Source: Tilletiaria anomala UBC 951
Lineage: Eukaryota; Basidiomycota; Exobasidiomycetes; Georgefischeriales; Tilletiariaceae
Assembly: GCF_000711695.1 (NCBI RefSeq)
Contig: NW_013547011.1
Coordinates: forward strand, 62,001 to 126,000
DNA length: 64,000 bases
Direction of reading: 5' to 3'
The notes below the pieces were generated by a model that saw nothing but the letters and a program-made list of their open reading frames with translations, was not told where the DNA came from and did not search any database. Positions 48,666 through 59,836 of this stretch are shown one piece after another. The translations under genes were made by a program, and so were the position numbers. How positions within the stretch are numbered: position 1 is the first letter of the stretch; each line of letters opens with the position of its first letter.

Positions 48666-50108
48666 GCGTTAAGCCGTGTCTGTCCCTGTCTGGCGCTGGC
48701 GTGTACGCATGCCGTTGCGAACACGACCCCGACTTGACGTTGGCACGAGCGCGATGAAATGTAAAGAAATTGATACGAGCCCATTCTACAACCATATCGT
48801 TGATCTCCTATCCACCTTGCTTACGTATCCGTGTACCAAACCCGAACCCTGCGCAAGGCAGGCTCGCGTCGAAACGAATCTGAGCATGAATCCTGGGAGG
48901 CCCTCACCGCATCTGGGCTTGGCCACCTCTTTAGACACTGTCTGATCACGGCTACTGGCGATCTGAACATCGTGTGTACATACTGTATCATGATATGAGC
49001 ACGTCTTTTTCGAATATGGACACAGGATTGTACCTCTTGTTGGCCAACTGCAACCTTGCGCCCTCGCGGGGAAAAGGTGGTGTTGCGACCGCCGGTGCTC
49101 ACCGTAGGGCAATCCCCAGAGGTGCCGAGGCACTCTACGAAGGCAGAGATGATAGCTAGATTCATACAAGTCAGAGGAGCATGCAGGCACATATACTACG
49201 ATAGTCCACCAGCAGTGATCACAGGGGAGAGATGCCATGCCGTGGCGGGGCTGTACAAATATGATCACGTGACCATTCCCGACAATTCACAACCTTGACG
49301 GGTGTACTGCATGTGAGAGTGTGGATGACGGTGGGGCGGCATGGGTTCAACTCTGAAAAGATGGGTGTGTGTTGTACTGCCTTCTGCAGTGCTGTCAGTT
49401 CCTGATGTTCTACCCGTTGTCTAACCCGTTCCCAGCACTTCCAGTAGGCTCCCCCAGTGCTAGCGCTACGACTGTGAGAGATCAAGAGGGTGCCTGTAGG
49501 CTGCAGCCGCGCGCTTTGGGGCCTAGAGAATCCACCAGAAACGATCGACATGAGCTTTCCGCAATTCACACACACCAGATACACCGATGTATAGCCCAAC
49601 GTATAGATCCAGACGCTTTTTTTCTCATCCTTAGGAGTTAGAGTGGACCACTAGCGCACCCCTGCTGGAACAGCGGTTAAGAGAAGTGGTGCGCAGTGCG
49701 CCCTCTCAGCTCTCTTCCCGAAGCTCGTCCGACTGCGCTTGTTCGCTCCGCAACAAGTATTCGTGTGGGCGCGTGCACTTTGCACCGGAGACTCCGTGAG
49801 GCTACTTCCTCTTGCTTTTCGCTGGGCGCTGATGGCCAGGGCTATGCTGACCACGACAAGAGCTGCTGCTTGCGCCTGGCGCCAGACCTGCAAGTTGCGA
49901 CGCCATGCTGGCTCCAGAGTGTATAGAGGGTTAGGGGCGGGCTGCATGCGCATAGACTCCCACCTTCCCGTGTACGTACCGGTGGTATTGCATAGTCATA
50001 CCCGTGAGAGGCAGGCGTATGGCATGCAGTTAGCGTGCCTCATCATCAGGCGAGTTCGTTTAAAAGGCGTCCTGCTACCTGTATATGCACTCTTGCAAGC
50101 CAATGCGG
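48666..50108. other. Intergenic, no gene recognised
   Basis: 1.4 kb between CDC48 and the GH1 gene. Only short frames; no tRNA-like or gene-like structure found by eye. Confidence 0.5.
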
Positions 50109-50118
50109 TATATATATT
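50109..50118 (+). promoter_or_regulatory. TATA box of the GH1 gene
   Basis: TATATATATT about 75-85 bp upstream of the start codon at 50192, a typical position. Confidence 0.5.
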
Positions 50119-50191
50119 CGACCATAGGTCGAATCGCGAGCGTTGCAACCTCGCCTCCTTGATAGTATCGACCGCCGTCCTGCTTTCGTGA

Positions 50192-51955
50192 ATGGTACCT
50201 TGCGAGATGGTTGCGCGGCTCGGCCAGTTAGCTGGCGCGCTGGCGCTTCTGGCGACGCGCGTCGCAGCAAACTATGTCATTGACGGTCACGATCTCCCAG
50301 ACGACTTTGTCTTTGGTTGCGGAAGTGAGTGGCTTTGGCAGACATGTGGACGAGAGGAGCGCAACAAGAAGTACGACACTGGACTGACGACAGTACCTCT
50401 TACCACGCTTTCGCCCTTGCAGCCTCCGCGTACCAAATCGAGGGTGCCACAGGGACCCAAGCAAAAGACGGTAAGGGGGTTAGCATCTGGGACACGTTTG
50501 CGCACGGAAAAGGTCTCGGTCACATCGCACTGGACGCGGACGGTGATGTCGCCGTTGACTTTTACCACACGTACCCCAAGGACCTGCCGCTCTTCAAGGA
50601 GGCGTTCGGCATGAACCAGTACGACTTCACCATCTCCTGGACGCGCATCCTGCCCAACGGCACCGGCCACACGGCCAACGAGCACGGTGTGGATTTCTAC
50701 CGCAACGTCGTCAAGACCGCGCACGACAACGGCATGACGGCTGCGTGCACGATCTACCACTGGGACCTGCCGCAAGCACTGCAGGACAAGTACGGCGGCT
50801 GGGTCGACAAGCGGGTCGTGGCTGACTTCAAGAACTACGCGGATGTCCTCATGGGCAGCCTCGGAGACCTGTGCGATGACTGGATCTCGATGAACGAGCC
50901 GCGCACATTCTGCACCGAGGGATACGGCCCGGACCCAGTTTCTGCGCCGGCGCTCGCGAACGCGACATACGAGACGCAGTACAAGTGCTACCACAATGCG
51001 CTGCTTGCGCACTCGGAAGCACATGACGTCTTCAAGAAGAAAAAGAAGGAAGGCAAGGTCAAGGGCAGGTTCGGCATCAAGATCGACGGCCAGCCCGGCG
51101 TGCCGATGGACCCGAGAAGCGAGGCGGACAGGCTGGCGCTCGACCAGCACCACGCATTCGAATTCTGGGAGGTACCCCCGTTGGTGAACGGCTCGTACGG
51201 CGAAATCTTTGCAAACTACCTTGGCGACGCACTGCCCAAGTTCACGGCGGAGGAGAGCAAGAAGCTCGCGGGCTCGTATGACTTTGTTGCGTTCGATGCG
51301 TACACCTCTATCTGGGTCGGCGCGCTGGATAGCCAAGACGAGCATGACTGCAAGAGGAACCAGATGTCGAACTTCTACCCGTCGTGCGTCAACGCGTCTA
51401 ACTACAACAATGACGGCTACCTCATTGGCGTGCCCACTGAGAGCAACTGGAACTTCCGCGCCAACGACACGATTTTCACCGGCCTGAAGTACATGCACGA
51501 GCACGGCATCAAGGCCTACACCGTTGGCGAGAACGGCATGGGCAGGCGCAACGAGAGCCAGCTCTACCTCGCCGAGCGCATCGTCGACCCGGAGCGCGTG
51601 GACTGGTACAGGTCCACGTTCAAGAACATGAAGTGGGCGCTCGAGGCCAAATTGCCTCTCATTGGCTTTACTCCGTGAGTTTTAATCTTCACGCATGCAT
51701 CTTGAATTTGTGCTCATGTCACACGAACTTTCTCCTTTGCCTCTCTCCCTGCATCGGCGCTTGGGCTGTGCTAGCTGGAGCTGCCTGGACAACCTCGAGT
51801 GGAGCGAAGGCTACGGTATCAAGTTTGGCCTTATCGACTCACCGTCCGGTTACAACCAGACGCGCACGCCCAAGATGTCGGCAGCGTACATCAAGGCTGT
51901 CATGAGCGGCCAACAGCACTCGCAGTATCCATATTTCCCCATGTCCGGCGTTTGA
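50192..51955 (+). CDS. Secreted family GH1 beta-glucosidase
   Basis: Retaining glycoside hydrolase, GH1 (beta-glucosidase or a related activity). Exons 50192-50324, 50423-51674 and 51775-51955; 521 residues. The N-terminus (MVPCEMVARLGQLAGALALL then ATRVAA) is a signal peptide; an alternative start at the second Met (50207) gives a more compact one. The spliced junction FGCG-TSAYQIEGA rebuilds the family's N-terminal signature. Acid/base Glu203 lies in SMNEPRTF and nucleophile Glu414 in TVGENGMG, where most members read ITENG. The C-terminal WSCLDNLEWSEGYGIKFGLI binds the sugar (W and E conserved). Several NxS/T sites suggest glycosylation. Secreted fungal GH1 enzymes are less common than cytosolic ones; the substrate (cellobiose, plant glucosides or others) cannot be told. 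A TATA box lies upstream. Confidence 0.92.
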
Positions 51956-52354
51956 TGAGGCCGCGCGGATAGACGGACTCTCACGATCGAGGGCGAATGG
52001 ATGATCATGAGCACGATGGAGCAGATCCTTTCTCAGGCACCAGGTACCATTCATACCTCTCCACGAACCTTGTTCGAATGTGGAGGATTGTATCGTTGCC
52101 GGAAATCCACCCCCATATGAGTGGCACAAACCAAATCTTTCATTTCTCGTTGAAACATCTTTAATGTATAGTAATGCTGGCCATGTTACATGCGGAGATA
52201 CGCGGAGCACATGCACACTGCAAAGGCGAGCGGGGAGGCACAGACCGTGTACGAAAGTTAGATCTTGTGCTTCGACGCGCATTGAACCACACTCGAACGA
52301 CACTCACTAAGTGATTTGTGGTGATATAATGCATCATTGGCAGAACGATGCCGT
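51956..52354. other. Intergenic, 3' region of the GH1 gene
   Basis: Nothing recognised beyond a probable 3' UTR. Confidence 0.5.
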
Positions 52355-52846
52355 TTACCATTGCAGCTCGGTAGTGATAGCAGCCGCGACAACAGCTGCG
52401 CAGACGGCCCCCGCAGCGCTCGCTTGCGATCTGCTTTGTCCGGAGGCTGCGACGGCGCCGCCGCGGCGGAGTGGGTTTTGCCGGTGCCTTGTTTGTGTCA
52501 GCGAATCGTGCCCCGCGACGGTGTTGTTGGCGCGGCTGACGAGCGCAGAGAAGCTCGGCGCGTGCGTGATGCGGTGTGCAGATACGGGCGCGGTGATCGA
52601 GTGCACCGGTTTTGGGCGCAGGTTGAGGAGCGACGTCGCTGCCGTCGATGCCGATGCGGACGCTGATGCCGGACCTTTCGAGGTCGGCATCATGAATGAC
52701 GATGGGCGATAACGGCGCGCTGCGGCTGCAATAGCGATCAGAGAAGCGGAGGTGTTCGTTGTTCGGCGCTGGGCTCTCGCGCTTGTGCCTGCTCCGAGCT
52801 GCGAGGAGAGAGCCAGGCGCTTACTGAGGGTTGTGGCTGCCTGCAT
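52355..52846 (-). CDS. Doubtful ORF, Ala/Ser/Arg-rich, possible mitochondrial presequence
   Basis: Uninterrupted 163-codon frame from the first ATG (52846): MQAATTLSKRLALSSQLGAG. It is rich in Ala, Ser, Thr and Arg with almost no acidic residues in the first 60 positions, like a mitochondrial targeting sequence, but the same bias arises from GC-rich non-coding DNA. No family is recognised and no intron is needed. It could be real, or a chance frame beside the GH1 gene. Confidence 0.3.
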   Translation of the reverse strand: MQAATTLSKRLALSSQLGAGTSARAQRRTTNTSASLIAIAAAARRYRPSSFMMPTSKGPASASASASTAATSLLNLRPKPVHSITAPVSAHRITHAPSFSALVSRANNTVAGHDSLTQTRHRQNPLRRGGAVAASGQSRSQASAAGAVCAAVVAAAITTELQW

Positions 52847-54044
52847 TGTCGAAATTGAATGCGTGCAGAGCTGTGTGCTACTTGCTTGCTTGCGTATGAG
52901 TTGAGCGATATGCACTTATGTGTATTGCAGGATTGGATTGTGCAGTTGCAGCCGAGGTGTGTGGCAGGGAGGTAAGGCAACGAAACCGGACAGATGCTGG
53001 GGTTGGTCACCTTAAATACAGGCAGTCTCGCGTCTCTGGCTTGGATGAGCTTGCGAGGAGGATTACAATGTCCGGTCTATGGGAGAGCTTCGATACCGGC
53101 ACCGTCTGAATAGGGATCGTCGGCGACGAGTGATCTGAAACGGAAGGAAAGGAGAGCATTGGCCTTGGTTGCCTGAGACGGCGAGCTCACTGTTTGTTAG
53201 TATTCGGCGATGACGGACATGGCATTTCTCCAAATGACTCGTCAACTGTTTATTTTTAATTTTTGATTTAGACTGCTTCTGCTCTGCGTCAGCCAGTCCG
53301 CCAGTCTCCAAAAAGTGCGGGGGAGAATGACGTAATGTTAGAACGGGTGGAAATCAACAATGTCATTACGTAAGCAAGTAGGGTTGCTTTACATGCGGTG
53401 GCGGACAGAACCTTGTTTGACGGATGGGTTTTACAAATCCATGCCAAGTTGGACACTTGTTTCTTTTATTCGCTTTTTATTCCATTTCCTTTCTTTTTAT
53501 TTTACTGGGGGAGGAGAATGCGAGGATCTCTTTTGATCGGGGTAGGATGTGGCCTCCCTAAAAATCTGGCCGTGCGGCCCGCACAAGAGAACTCTCGTCT
53601 GACTTTGCCTTTCTCTTCCCCACTCCCCACTTCTCTTCTACAATGCTAGCGTAGGCGCCCAAAGGGCCGCAGAGAGTCGTCTCTCCGCGGCCCTGACCCA
53701 CCCGGCACTTCTGCACTCGGCATTCTGTCGGCTTGTAGCACCTCGCCTTCTCCAGTCCTACCAATCGCACAACACATCATTTGGGCAAGCAAATGATCTT
53801 ACATCCTGATTCCATCGGCGTGAGAGCCTCTTTCGAAGCCGCTCTACCAGGCACCGTCAACGAAATCGCATATCCATTCCTGCTGCTCCTCCTGCCCGGT
53901 CACCTCTCCCTCTCCGCCCTTCTTATACTCTCCGCATTCACTGGCCGCAACGGCGACGTCCCTCTCGCTTCTCCACTGGACCTTCGCTCGGGGCCCGCAT
54001 ACCCACCACCTGACCGCTCCCCTGACTCCGACTAGTCGTTCAAC
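52847..54044. other. Intergenic and probable 5' leader, no gene recognised
   Basis: 1.2 kb. An AT-rich, pyrimidine-rich stretch lies at about 53455-53520, and the last 250 bp before 54045 are rich in CTC/TCC, as expected of a leader. An 84-codon frame at 53781 has no supporting features and ends just before the next gene's ATG. Confidence 0.5.
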
Positions 54045-54904
54045 ATGGGTGACGTCCCCGCTCATCTCCTCGAGCTGCCGCTCCATCTCGGCACGATGTC
54101 CTTTGGCGCCATCGTCATGGGCATGGCCGGCCACGACATCCGCCTCTTTCACATGATCCGCCATAACCTCGCTGGTTCTTCCATCGGCGGGCAGTTCAGC
54201 CTTGAGGACAATGGGTTAGGTCGGGTCGATTTGTGAGTCTTGACGAAAGGGATGGCTCATTTCAGAGAGCTCAACTGCCGCTTTGCATGTCGTGAACGCG
54301 CAGCGCTGCGCTCGTCATCGGTGCCATCACGTTCGTATGGGGGATCATTTGCATCCGCCTGTGCGTTGGGCAGTTTAAAGGCCGGCGCGGCAACTACACG
54401 GGCGAGGGCACAAAAGCCTGGCTTCCTGTCACCTTAATCTACCTCATCATCCTCGGCGCCTGGACCGGTATCACCTCTGCCTACACGGCGTACGCCAACA
54501 CGCGCCGATGGTCGCTGAGCCCCGGTCCCGCGTACAGCACGCCTTTCAGTGAAGGTGTCCAGTACGCGCTGTACCAGATCGCGCAGAGTTTCTACTCGAG
54601 CTCGGCGGCCTCATTCTATATTCCTGACGGCGGCTTCGCCGCCCTCGGCATCCAGGCGGACACCATCAGCCCTTGGAACTCAGCGACGACGGCCGAGCAA
54701 GCCAACGCGCTTGTCAACAAGTACCTTCGCAACGGAAACTTCTACCGCGCCCTCGTCATCGTTCTCTGGCTCACTCTCGCTACCGTTTTTACCGCGACCG
54801 TTGTCCACTTCTTCATGCCCATCGTGCTCAAGTACTTCGGACTCACCCGCGAGGACAAGCGCAAGAAGGAAATGCGCGGGCTCGAGTCTCGCGACTACGC
54901 TTGA
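54045..54904 (+). CDS. Multi-pass membrane protein, fungal, family not recognised
   Basis: Exons 54045-54232 and 54304-54904; 262 residues. The start MGDVPAHLLELPLHLGTMSF follows a pyrimidine-rich leader. Hydrophobic segments: FGAIVMGMAG (weak, about residues 20-29), FAALVIGAITFVWGIICIRL (rebuilt across the intron, about 63-82), WLPVTLIYLIILGAWTGITS, and FYRALVIVLWLTLATVFTAT continuing to FFMPIVLKYF. Between the last two lies a loop with Tyr/Ser-rich sequence (SFYSSSAASFYIPDGGFAAL). The C-terminus is charged (LTREDKRKKEMRGLESRDYA), so it probably faces the cytosol. The clean splice inside a membrane helix supports a real gene. Function unknown. Confidence 0.65.
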
Positions 54905-55243
54905 AAGTGGGCCCATCAGCTGCTCCTGCTCGATTGCTTTGCTCGCGACTTGATGATATCCGCTCGACGCACACACGCCACACGCACATACATAGTCCAA
55001 CCTCCCAATCTGATACAAAGCCACTCAGTCACCACCCCACCCGCTCACACATACACTTTCGCTTTGCCTCACACATCCTTATCAGTACTGTTTTCTCCAG
55101 ACACCTTTCCAGCTTCGCCTTTTCTATGTATTATCATTATCGCCTGCCTGCCCGTGTTCCTGTGTCAAATTTCGAAGAATCTAGTCCACCTAGCTAGGGT
55201 ACAGGCTTTCTACTATTTTGCACACAGTATATATCCCAACTGC
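54905..55243. other. Convergent 3' regions
   Basis: Short region between the membrane-protein gene and the signal peptide peptidase gene; a run of CACACA/ACACGC near 54966. No gene. Confidence 0.6.
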
Positions 55244-56840
55244 TCAGATATCGGCCTCTAGAGTCTTGACGCTCTGCCTGCGCTTTCGCGAGGAGCGGCG
55301 CTCCAATCCGCCGTCTGTCGCGGTTCCAGCATCGCCATTGCTGCTCTTGGTCGCTGCTTTAAGGCTCTTGCCCCTGCTGTCTTTTGATTGTATTTCCTTG
55401 GACCCATGCGCTTGTTCCTGCTCTTGCCCCTCTGAGTCCTCCTCCGTGTCTTTCCAGCTCCACACCTGTTTCCATTCTCCGCGCTTGAAGCTCTGCAGCG
55501 CGACAGCCGAGACGCATGCAGGACTGAGGTACAGCAACGCGGGTTGCGCCGCCTTGAACACGTGCATAACCGCCATGGTCGTCGCGAGGCCCGCGACGTA
55601 CGCGATGAGCGTCGCGGTGAAGTACGGCTTGGGGAATGACGTGTAGCGTCTCGTGAAGTGTACGCTCGGCGCGGCGACGGATGCAACGTGCTGGTCGTAA
55701 CGCAGCGCCAGCGCGACGAAGATGCCCGGTATCACAATGTCACCGAGCCCGAGCATGGTGAATTGCCAGTGCAGCTTTGACCAAGCCTCGCAGAGGGAGC
55801 TCATTCTGCCGTCACGAGCAGCAGCAGCGAGCAAGCCCGCGAGGCCATCCAGCAGGTTCTTTGGCCATACGATCTTAATCGGCGCGTCAAAGTTGCGTGC
55901 GACGCTGACCATGACGTCCGTGCCGAAGACCCAGAAGACGTCGTACACGAACAGACCGCCAAGCATGATGCTTCCCGTGAGGAAACTGTCAATCTCCATC
56001 AGCGCGATCGCGTTCAAAGCGAGAGATAGCGCGAGCAGGTTCGAGACGATCCAGTGTCTCGTGATGATGTAGAAGACGACGAGGAAGAGCGAAAGTGGGA
56101 CAAGAACGACAAGGTCCAGGTAGCTGCATGTGAATATGAGCAGCTCTGCGTGGTATCAAGGTATCAGCATGGCTGCCGGCTTTAGGGAAGTCACTCTTGC
56201 TTCTTCCAACGAGACGCACCTCTCCCAGCTTTGCTTACTTCCACTTTGATCTTTTCAAACCTCGAGACGATCTTGCGACCTAGGACCGCATGCAGCACGT
56301 CTCGGAAAGCCTTGCGTGCCAGGACAGAGTGAAGGCGATGCGTCAGCATTTACTGTGGCTGCGACGGCAGCGGAGACCCGCCAGGGTAACGCGTACCTTG
56401 CTTAGGCTAAAGAAGCCCAGGACACCAAAGTAGAAACTCAGAAGTAGGTTGACATATTGTTTATCGAGGTACCGGAACACGAGGTACATGCCGAACAGCA
56501 CGGCAGAACCAAAGACCGGGAACAGCCAGGCATCCTCCGACGTGACCTTTTCGCCGACGCGTAGTCCATCGTCTTCGTCTTCGTCCTCCGCCTCGTCAGC
56601 GGCATCGTCCTTCTTGCGCTTGCGCAGCTGCTTGCGGAGCTCGCGCGTCGTCTTGGGCGTCTTGAGCGACGCGAGCGAGCCGTAGTAGATGGGCACTATG
56701 GCGCCAATCATCAGCGCACCTGTGCCGATGTCCATGCGATGCGACGGTCAGTCACAAGGGACACACTTGTTGCGGTTGACGGACAAACTCATTCGATACG
56801 CACCATACGCGGTGAAGAGACCCACATCATGTTGGCTCAT
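55244..56840 (-). CDS. Signal peptide peptidase-type intramembrane aspartyl protease
   Basis: GxGD aspartyl protease of the presenilin/SPP family that cuts membrane helices, usually in the ER, after signal peptidase. Exons 56840-56804, 56719-56397, 56310-56220 and 56145-55244; 450 residues. It starts MSQHDVGLFTAYGALMIGAI and continues VPIYYGSLASLK; an acidic, Lys-rich linker (KDDAADEAEDEDEDDG) follows. Catalytic motifs: YDVFWVFGTDVMVSVA (first Asp), MLGLGDIVIPGIFVAL (GLGD, second Asp) and QPALLYL (the PAL motif). The segment VEVSKAGRELLIFTCSYLDL is restored only if the third intron uses the donor at 56219; an earlier GTAAGC breaks the frame. The C-terminal tail (RRSSRKRRQSVKTLEADI) is basic and lacks the KKxx ER-retrieval signal of animal SPP. 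Confidence 0.92.
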
Positions 56841-58772
56841 GTTTGCCACAACCCTCGCCTTTTCTTGAACCTGTGTGAACGTCTCGGCCGTGCCGCGCCG
56901 CTCGTTGTATCGCTCACTCTGGTATGCTGCAAGCTCTGCCTCAACCCCTGTTGGATGTCTTACAAGAGCTTATGAAAGCCTGGCACTGACGGATGCTGAT
57001 GTTGATGAGGTCGAGCAGTGATGCTGTGCTTCCGCAGGGAGACTTCAATTGCCCAAACGCTGCGAGCAAGACCTTCTCATCAACTTCGCGTTACATGTAC
57101 AGCAAGTGGTTGAATGACGCACGCACCACACACAGTGAAGAATGGAAAGCAATCTTCTTTCTGCAAGTATCCATCTTGGTGGAGGACGAGCCTCAAAGAG
57201 AGCGCGAAAGCAGGGTTGCATTTTTGGCGCAACACAGTACAGGCGGAGCGCAAGTTCAGATCAGAGGAACTAGGTTGGAGGGTGACAACATTGCGTCAAC
57301 AGTGTGTGTGCCGTGGTGGGCGAGGACTGGATCAGGAGGCAGGCAGTGGGTAGGCTGCACATGCTGCATGACGCAGGCACGCACGGAGACCCCCAACAAA
57401 GTCCGTGCAGATTCTCGCAAGTGGTCCTCTGAGAGAGGTACTAGCATCGAAGCCAAAAGCGGCGCCAGAGCAACGCACATGAGCGCATGCACTGTGCTGC
57501 TGATGCGCTGCGTATGTAGTTTTGCATCTTCCCCCACTTTCGCAGAGAACTTGCGATGATTTGCTGGCCCTCTGCTCGCTTGCCTCTTCTCAGCTAGTCT
57601 ATCTGCTGCTGCCCATGCTCGGGAGGGTACATACACTGGTACATACAGAGAGGTATGTATGAACAAAGTTACATATACATTGCTTGGGTCTGCTGCAATT
57701 ATGCAGGAGCAGCACTACGATCTGGCTTTGGTTGCTGTTGATGAGTTACAAGTGTACGTACAAATCGCTTGACTTGAACAGGGCAGCAGAGGGCAGAGGA
57801 AAGCCTTCTGAGCAATTGATGAATATCCCAAGCGCTGCACGTTGTCGGCAACTCAGGTCTGCCGTGCTGGAGCCCTAGGTTGATCCGCAATAACTTCTAC
57901 AAGTGCTCATTCCAAGCCCACTGTCGAAGTGCCGCCTCTCCGATCCGAGCAAAGATGTTCATCAATCAATCACCACAAGGGGGATTTCTAATTCCGCATC
58001 AGCCCGCTCGGGACCCGCAACAGAGTCGCAGTGCTGAATGTATGAGGCTGTTAAAGACTTTCGGCTGGGGGGCGCAGCAGTTATGAGACTTGTGATGGAA
58101 CTCATCAGGTGCCTGCAATCAGCTTGCGCGGGGTCTAGGTACGAGACCCCGTGAGACGGTACTGAGGCAGGCTCAGGGCTTCAGGCCAAAAAAAGTGAAA
58201 GTAGGCACGGGCTACTCTTGGGACTTTGTTAGTCTCGAATTTCGGCTAATGTACGTATGGTGTGCCCCTGCATATCCCTCCCAGAACTCGCTGAAAGGGA
58301 GAAAGAAATTGGCCCAACCTGTTCTTACCCTCCAGGCTATGTGTCCGCTTCCCCCGCTCACCATCACCCTTTCTCGCCAACCCGTCTCTCCGCATGATCG
58401 TCCTCCTCTCTCTATCGCTCGACCTCGTCGCCACTCCTTCACAACATCCCCTTCCGCCTACTTCCCTTTAATTCCATCCGATCTCATCTTTTGCCGTGCC
58501 TGAGGCCCGGTCCTTATTCCTGCTCTTTCCGACTCGACCTACTTCGACTTCGACACGACTTTCGCCTCTTTTTGCCTTCACATACCCGCTTTTTCGCTGC
58601 CTCTTAGAAACGACGCTTGTAGCCCCACAAAACGGGCTCGCTCGCCAGCTGCTACCAAGGTCCTCGCGTTCAAGAGCTGAAGGACTTGGTTTGGGGAACG
58701 GGGGGGGGGGGTGTAGGATCACCGAAGGGGAAGAAACGCAGTGGTGGTAGCCACGTGTAATGCATACCCAAG
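56841..58772. other. Intergenic, no gene recognised
   Basis: 1.9 kb between divergent genes. A 188-codon frame at 56993 has no family motif. The last 450 bp before 58773 are strongly pyrimidine-rich (leader-like), with a 12-G run at 58700-58711. Confidence 0.5.
58700..58711. repeat. Poly-G run (12 G)
   Basis: Uninterrupted G homopolymer about 60 bp upstream of the next start codon. Length is likely variable and prone to sequencing error. Confidence 0.85.
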
Positions 58773-59836
58773 ATGGCTTTCCCAGAGAGATACGCGCTCA
58801 GCACCAAGGCTCCGGACAGGAGCAAAGAGCCAAAGGCCATTCACCCCAACATCATCCTGGTCTTTCGCTTCCTCATCACTGCCCTTCTCTGCTGCCTCTC
58901 TCTCATCACGTTGGTGATCAGTATCCTGGTCGTTAAGGTAAGAGTCTCGCCGTGGAAGGATGTGGGGATATGGACGCGTACTGACTGGCGATCACGTTCC
59001 CTAGTACTACGAGGATCACAAACCGATCGTGTTCCCATCATGGGGCTCGCTCATTTACTTGATCATCCTCAGCGTTCTCACGCCAATCATCTACTTTGGT
59101 TACAACATTGCCATGCCACTCGCGCCCTTCATCAACTATGGCGACTTCCTCTATGGCCTCTTCAGGGTCAAGGTTGAGCTCCTCCTTCAGTTCACCATGT
59201 GTGTGCTCTGGGTTTCAGGCGCGATGGCCTACTATGAAGACCTGGGTGGCTACCAGAACTGCCAATGTGGGTTTGATGCAGCACTGCTCGCAATTGTGAC
59301 CGTTGCGACGGCCTGCTTACATGCCATGCTGCTCTTCACCAGTCGATGGATACTTCCACTACCCCAAGCCGATGGATTTTCAACACGTTTGCTACCTTCG
59401 ACAGCTCATCGTAGCCCTCGCCTTTGCCACCTTTGGCGTTCAGGTTTTCCTTTGGGCGAGCGAGATGCTCATCGCGCTCTACATCTTCCTCTTCCTGGAC
59501 CAAGAGTCACTCTCGGAACCACACTTTTCCTGGGGCCGTCGAGCGTACGACTTCCAGCAGGGACGCCACGTGTCGCAGCAGCAGGGCAACTCACGATCAG
59601 CACGCGTAGCACGAGCCAGCGTCGTCAACAGCGAGGACGACCCAGAGCGCATCTCGCAGACGGGCCGACGGTCCGGCGGAGGGCGACGAGGTGTGGCGTA
59701 CAGCAATGCAGATATGGCCGAGAGCCAGACCAGCTTGCCGGCTAGCCTCGGCTCACGAGGACTGCAAGCATACACCGACGGCGAAATACAAGGGCGGGCA
59801 GGCGACGAGGAAGGCGGCTGGCATTTGCGCGAATGA
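58773..59836 (+). CDS. Four-helix membrane protein (MARVEL-like topology)
   Basis: Exons 58773-58937, 59005-59266 and 59343-59836; 306 residues. Start MAFPERYALSTKAPDRSKEP. Four hydrophobic helices: IILVFRFLITALLCCLSLIT; SLIYLIILSVLTPIIYFGYN; VELLLQFTMCVLWVSGAMAY; LIVALAFATFGVQVFLWASE continuing to MLIALYIFLFL. The C-terminal about 120 residues are hydrophilic with Ser/Arg/Gln-rich sequence. The second intron (GTGGGT donor, 76 bp) is required to join NCQ to FDGYFHYPKPMDF; without it the frame runs out of the fourth helix. The four-helix layout with a conserved charged residue near helix 1 resembles fungal MARVEL-domain proteins that organise plasma-membrane domains, but this is topology only. 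Confidence 0.7.

Noticed and set aside
56219-56238. Earlier donor (GTAAGC at 56238) for the third intron of the signal peptide peptidase gene
   Set aside because: It breaks the frame with the next exon; the donor at 56219 keeps VEVS and the following helix in frame.
56993-57559. 188-codon plus-strand frame as a gene
   Set aside because: No family motif, mixed composition, no introns or leader-like context; likely chance in GC-rich DNA.
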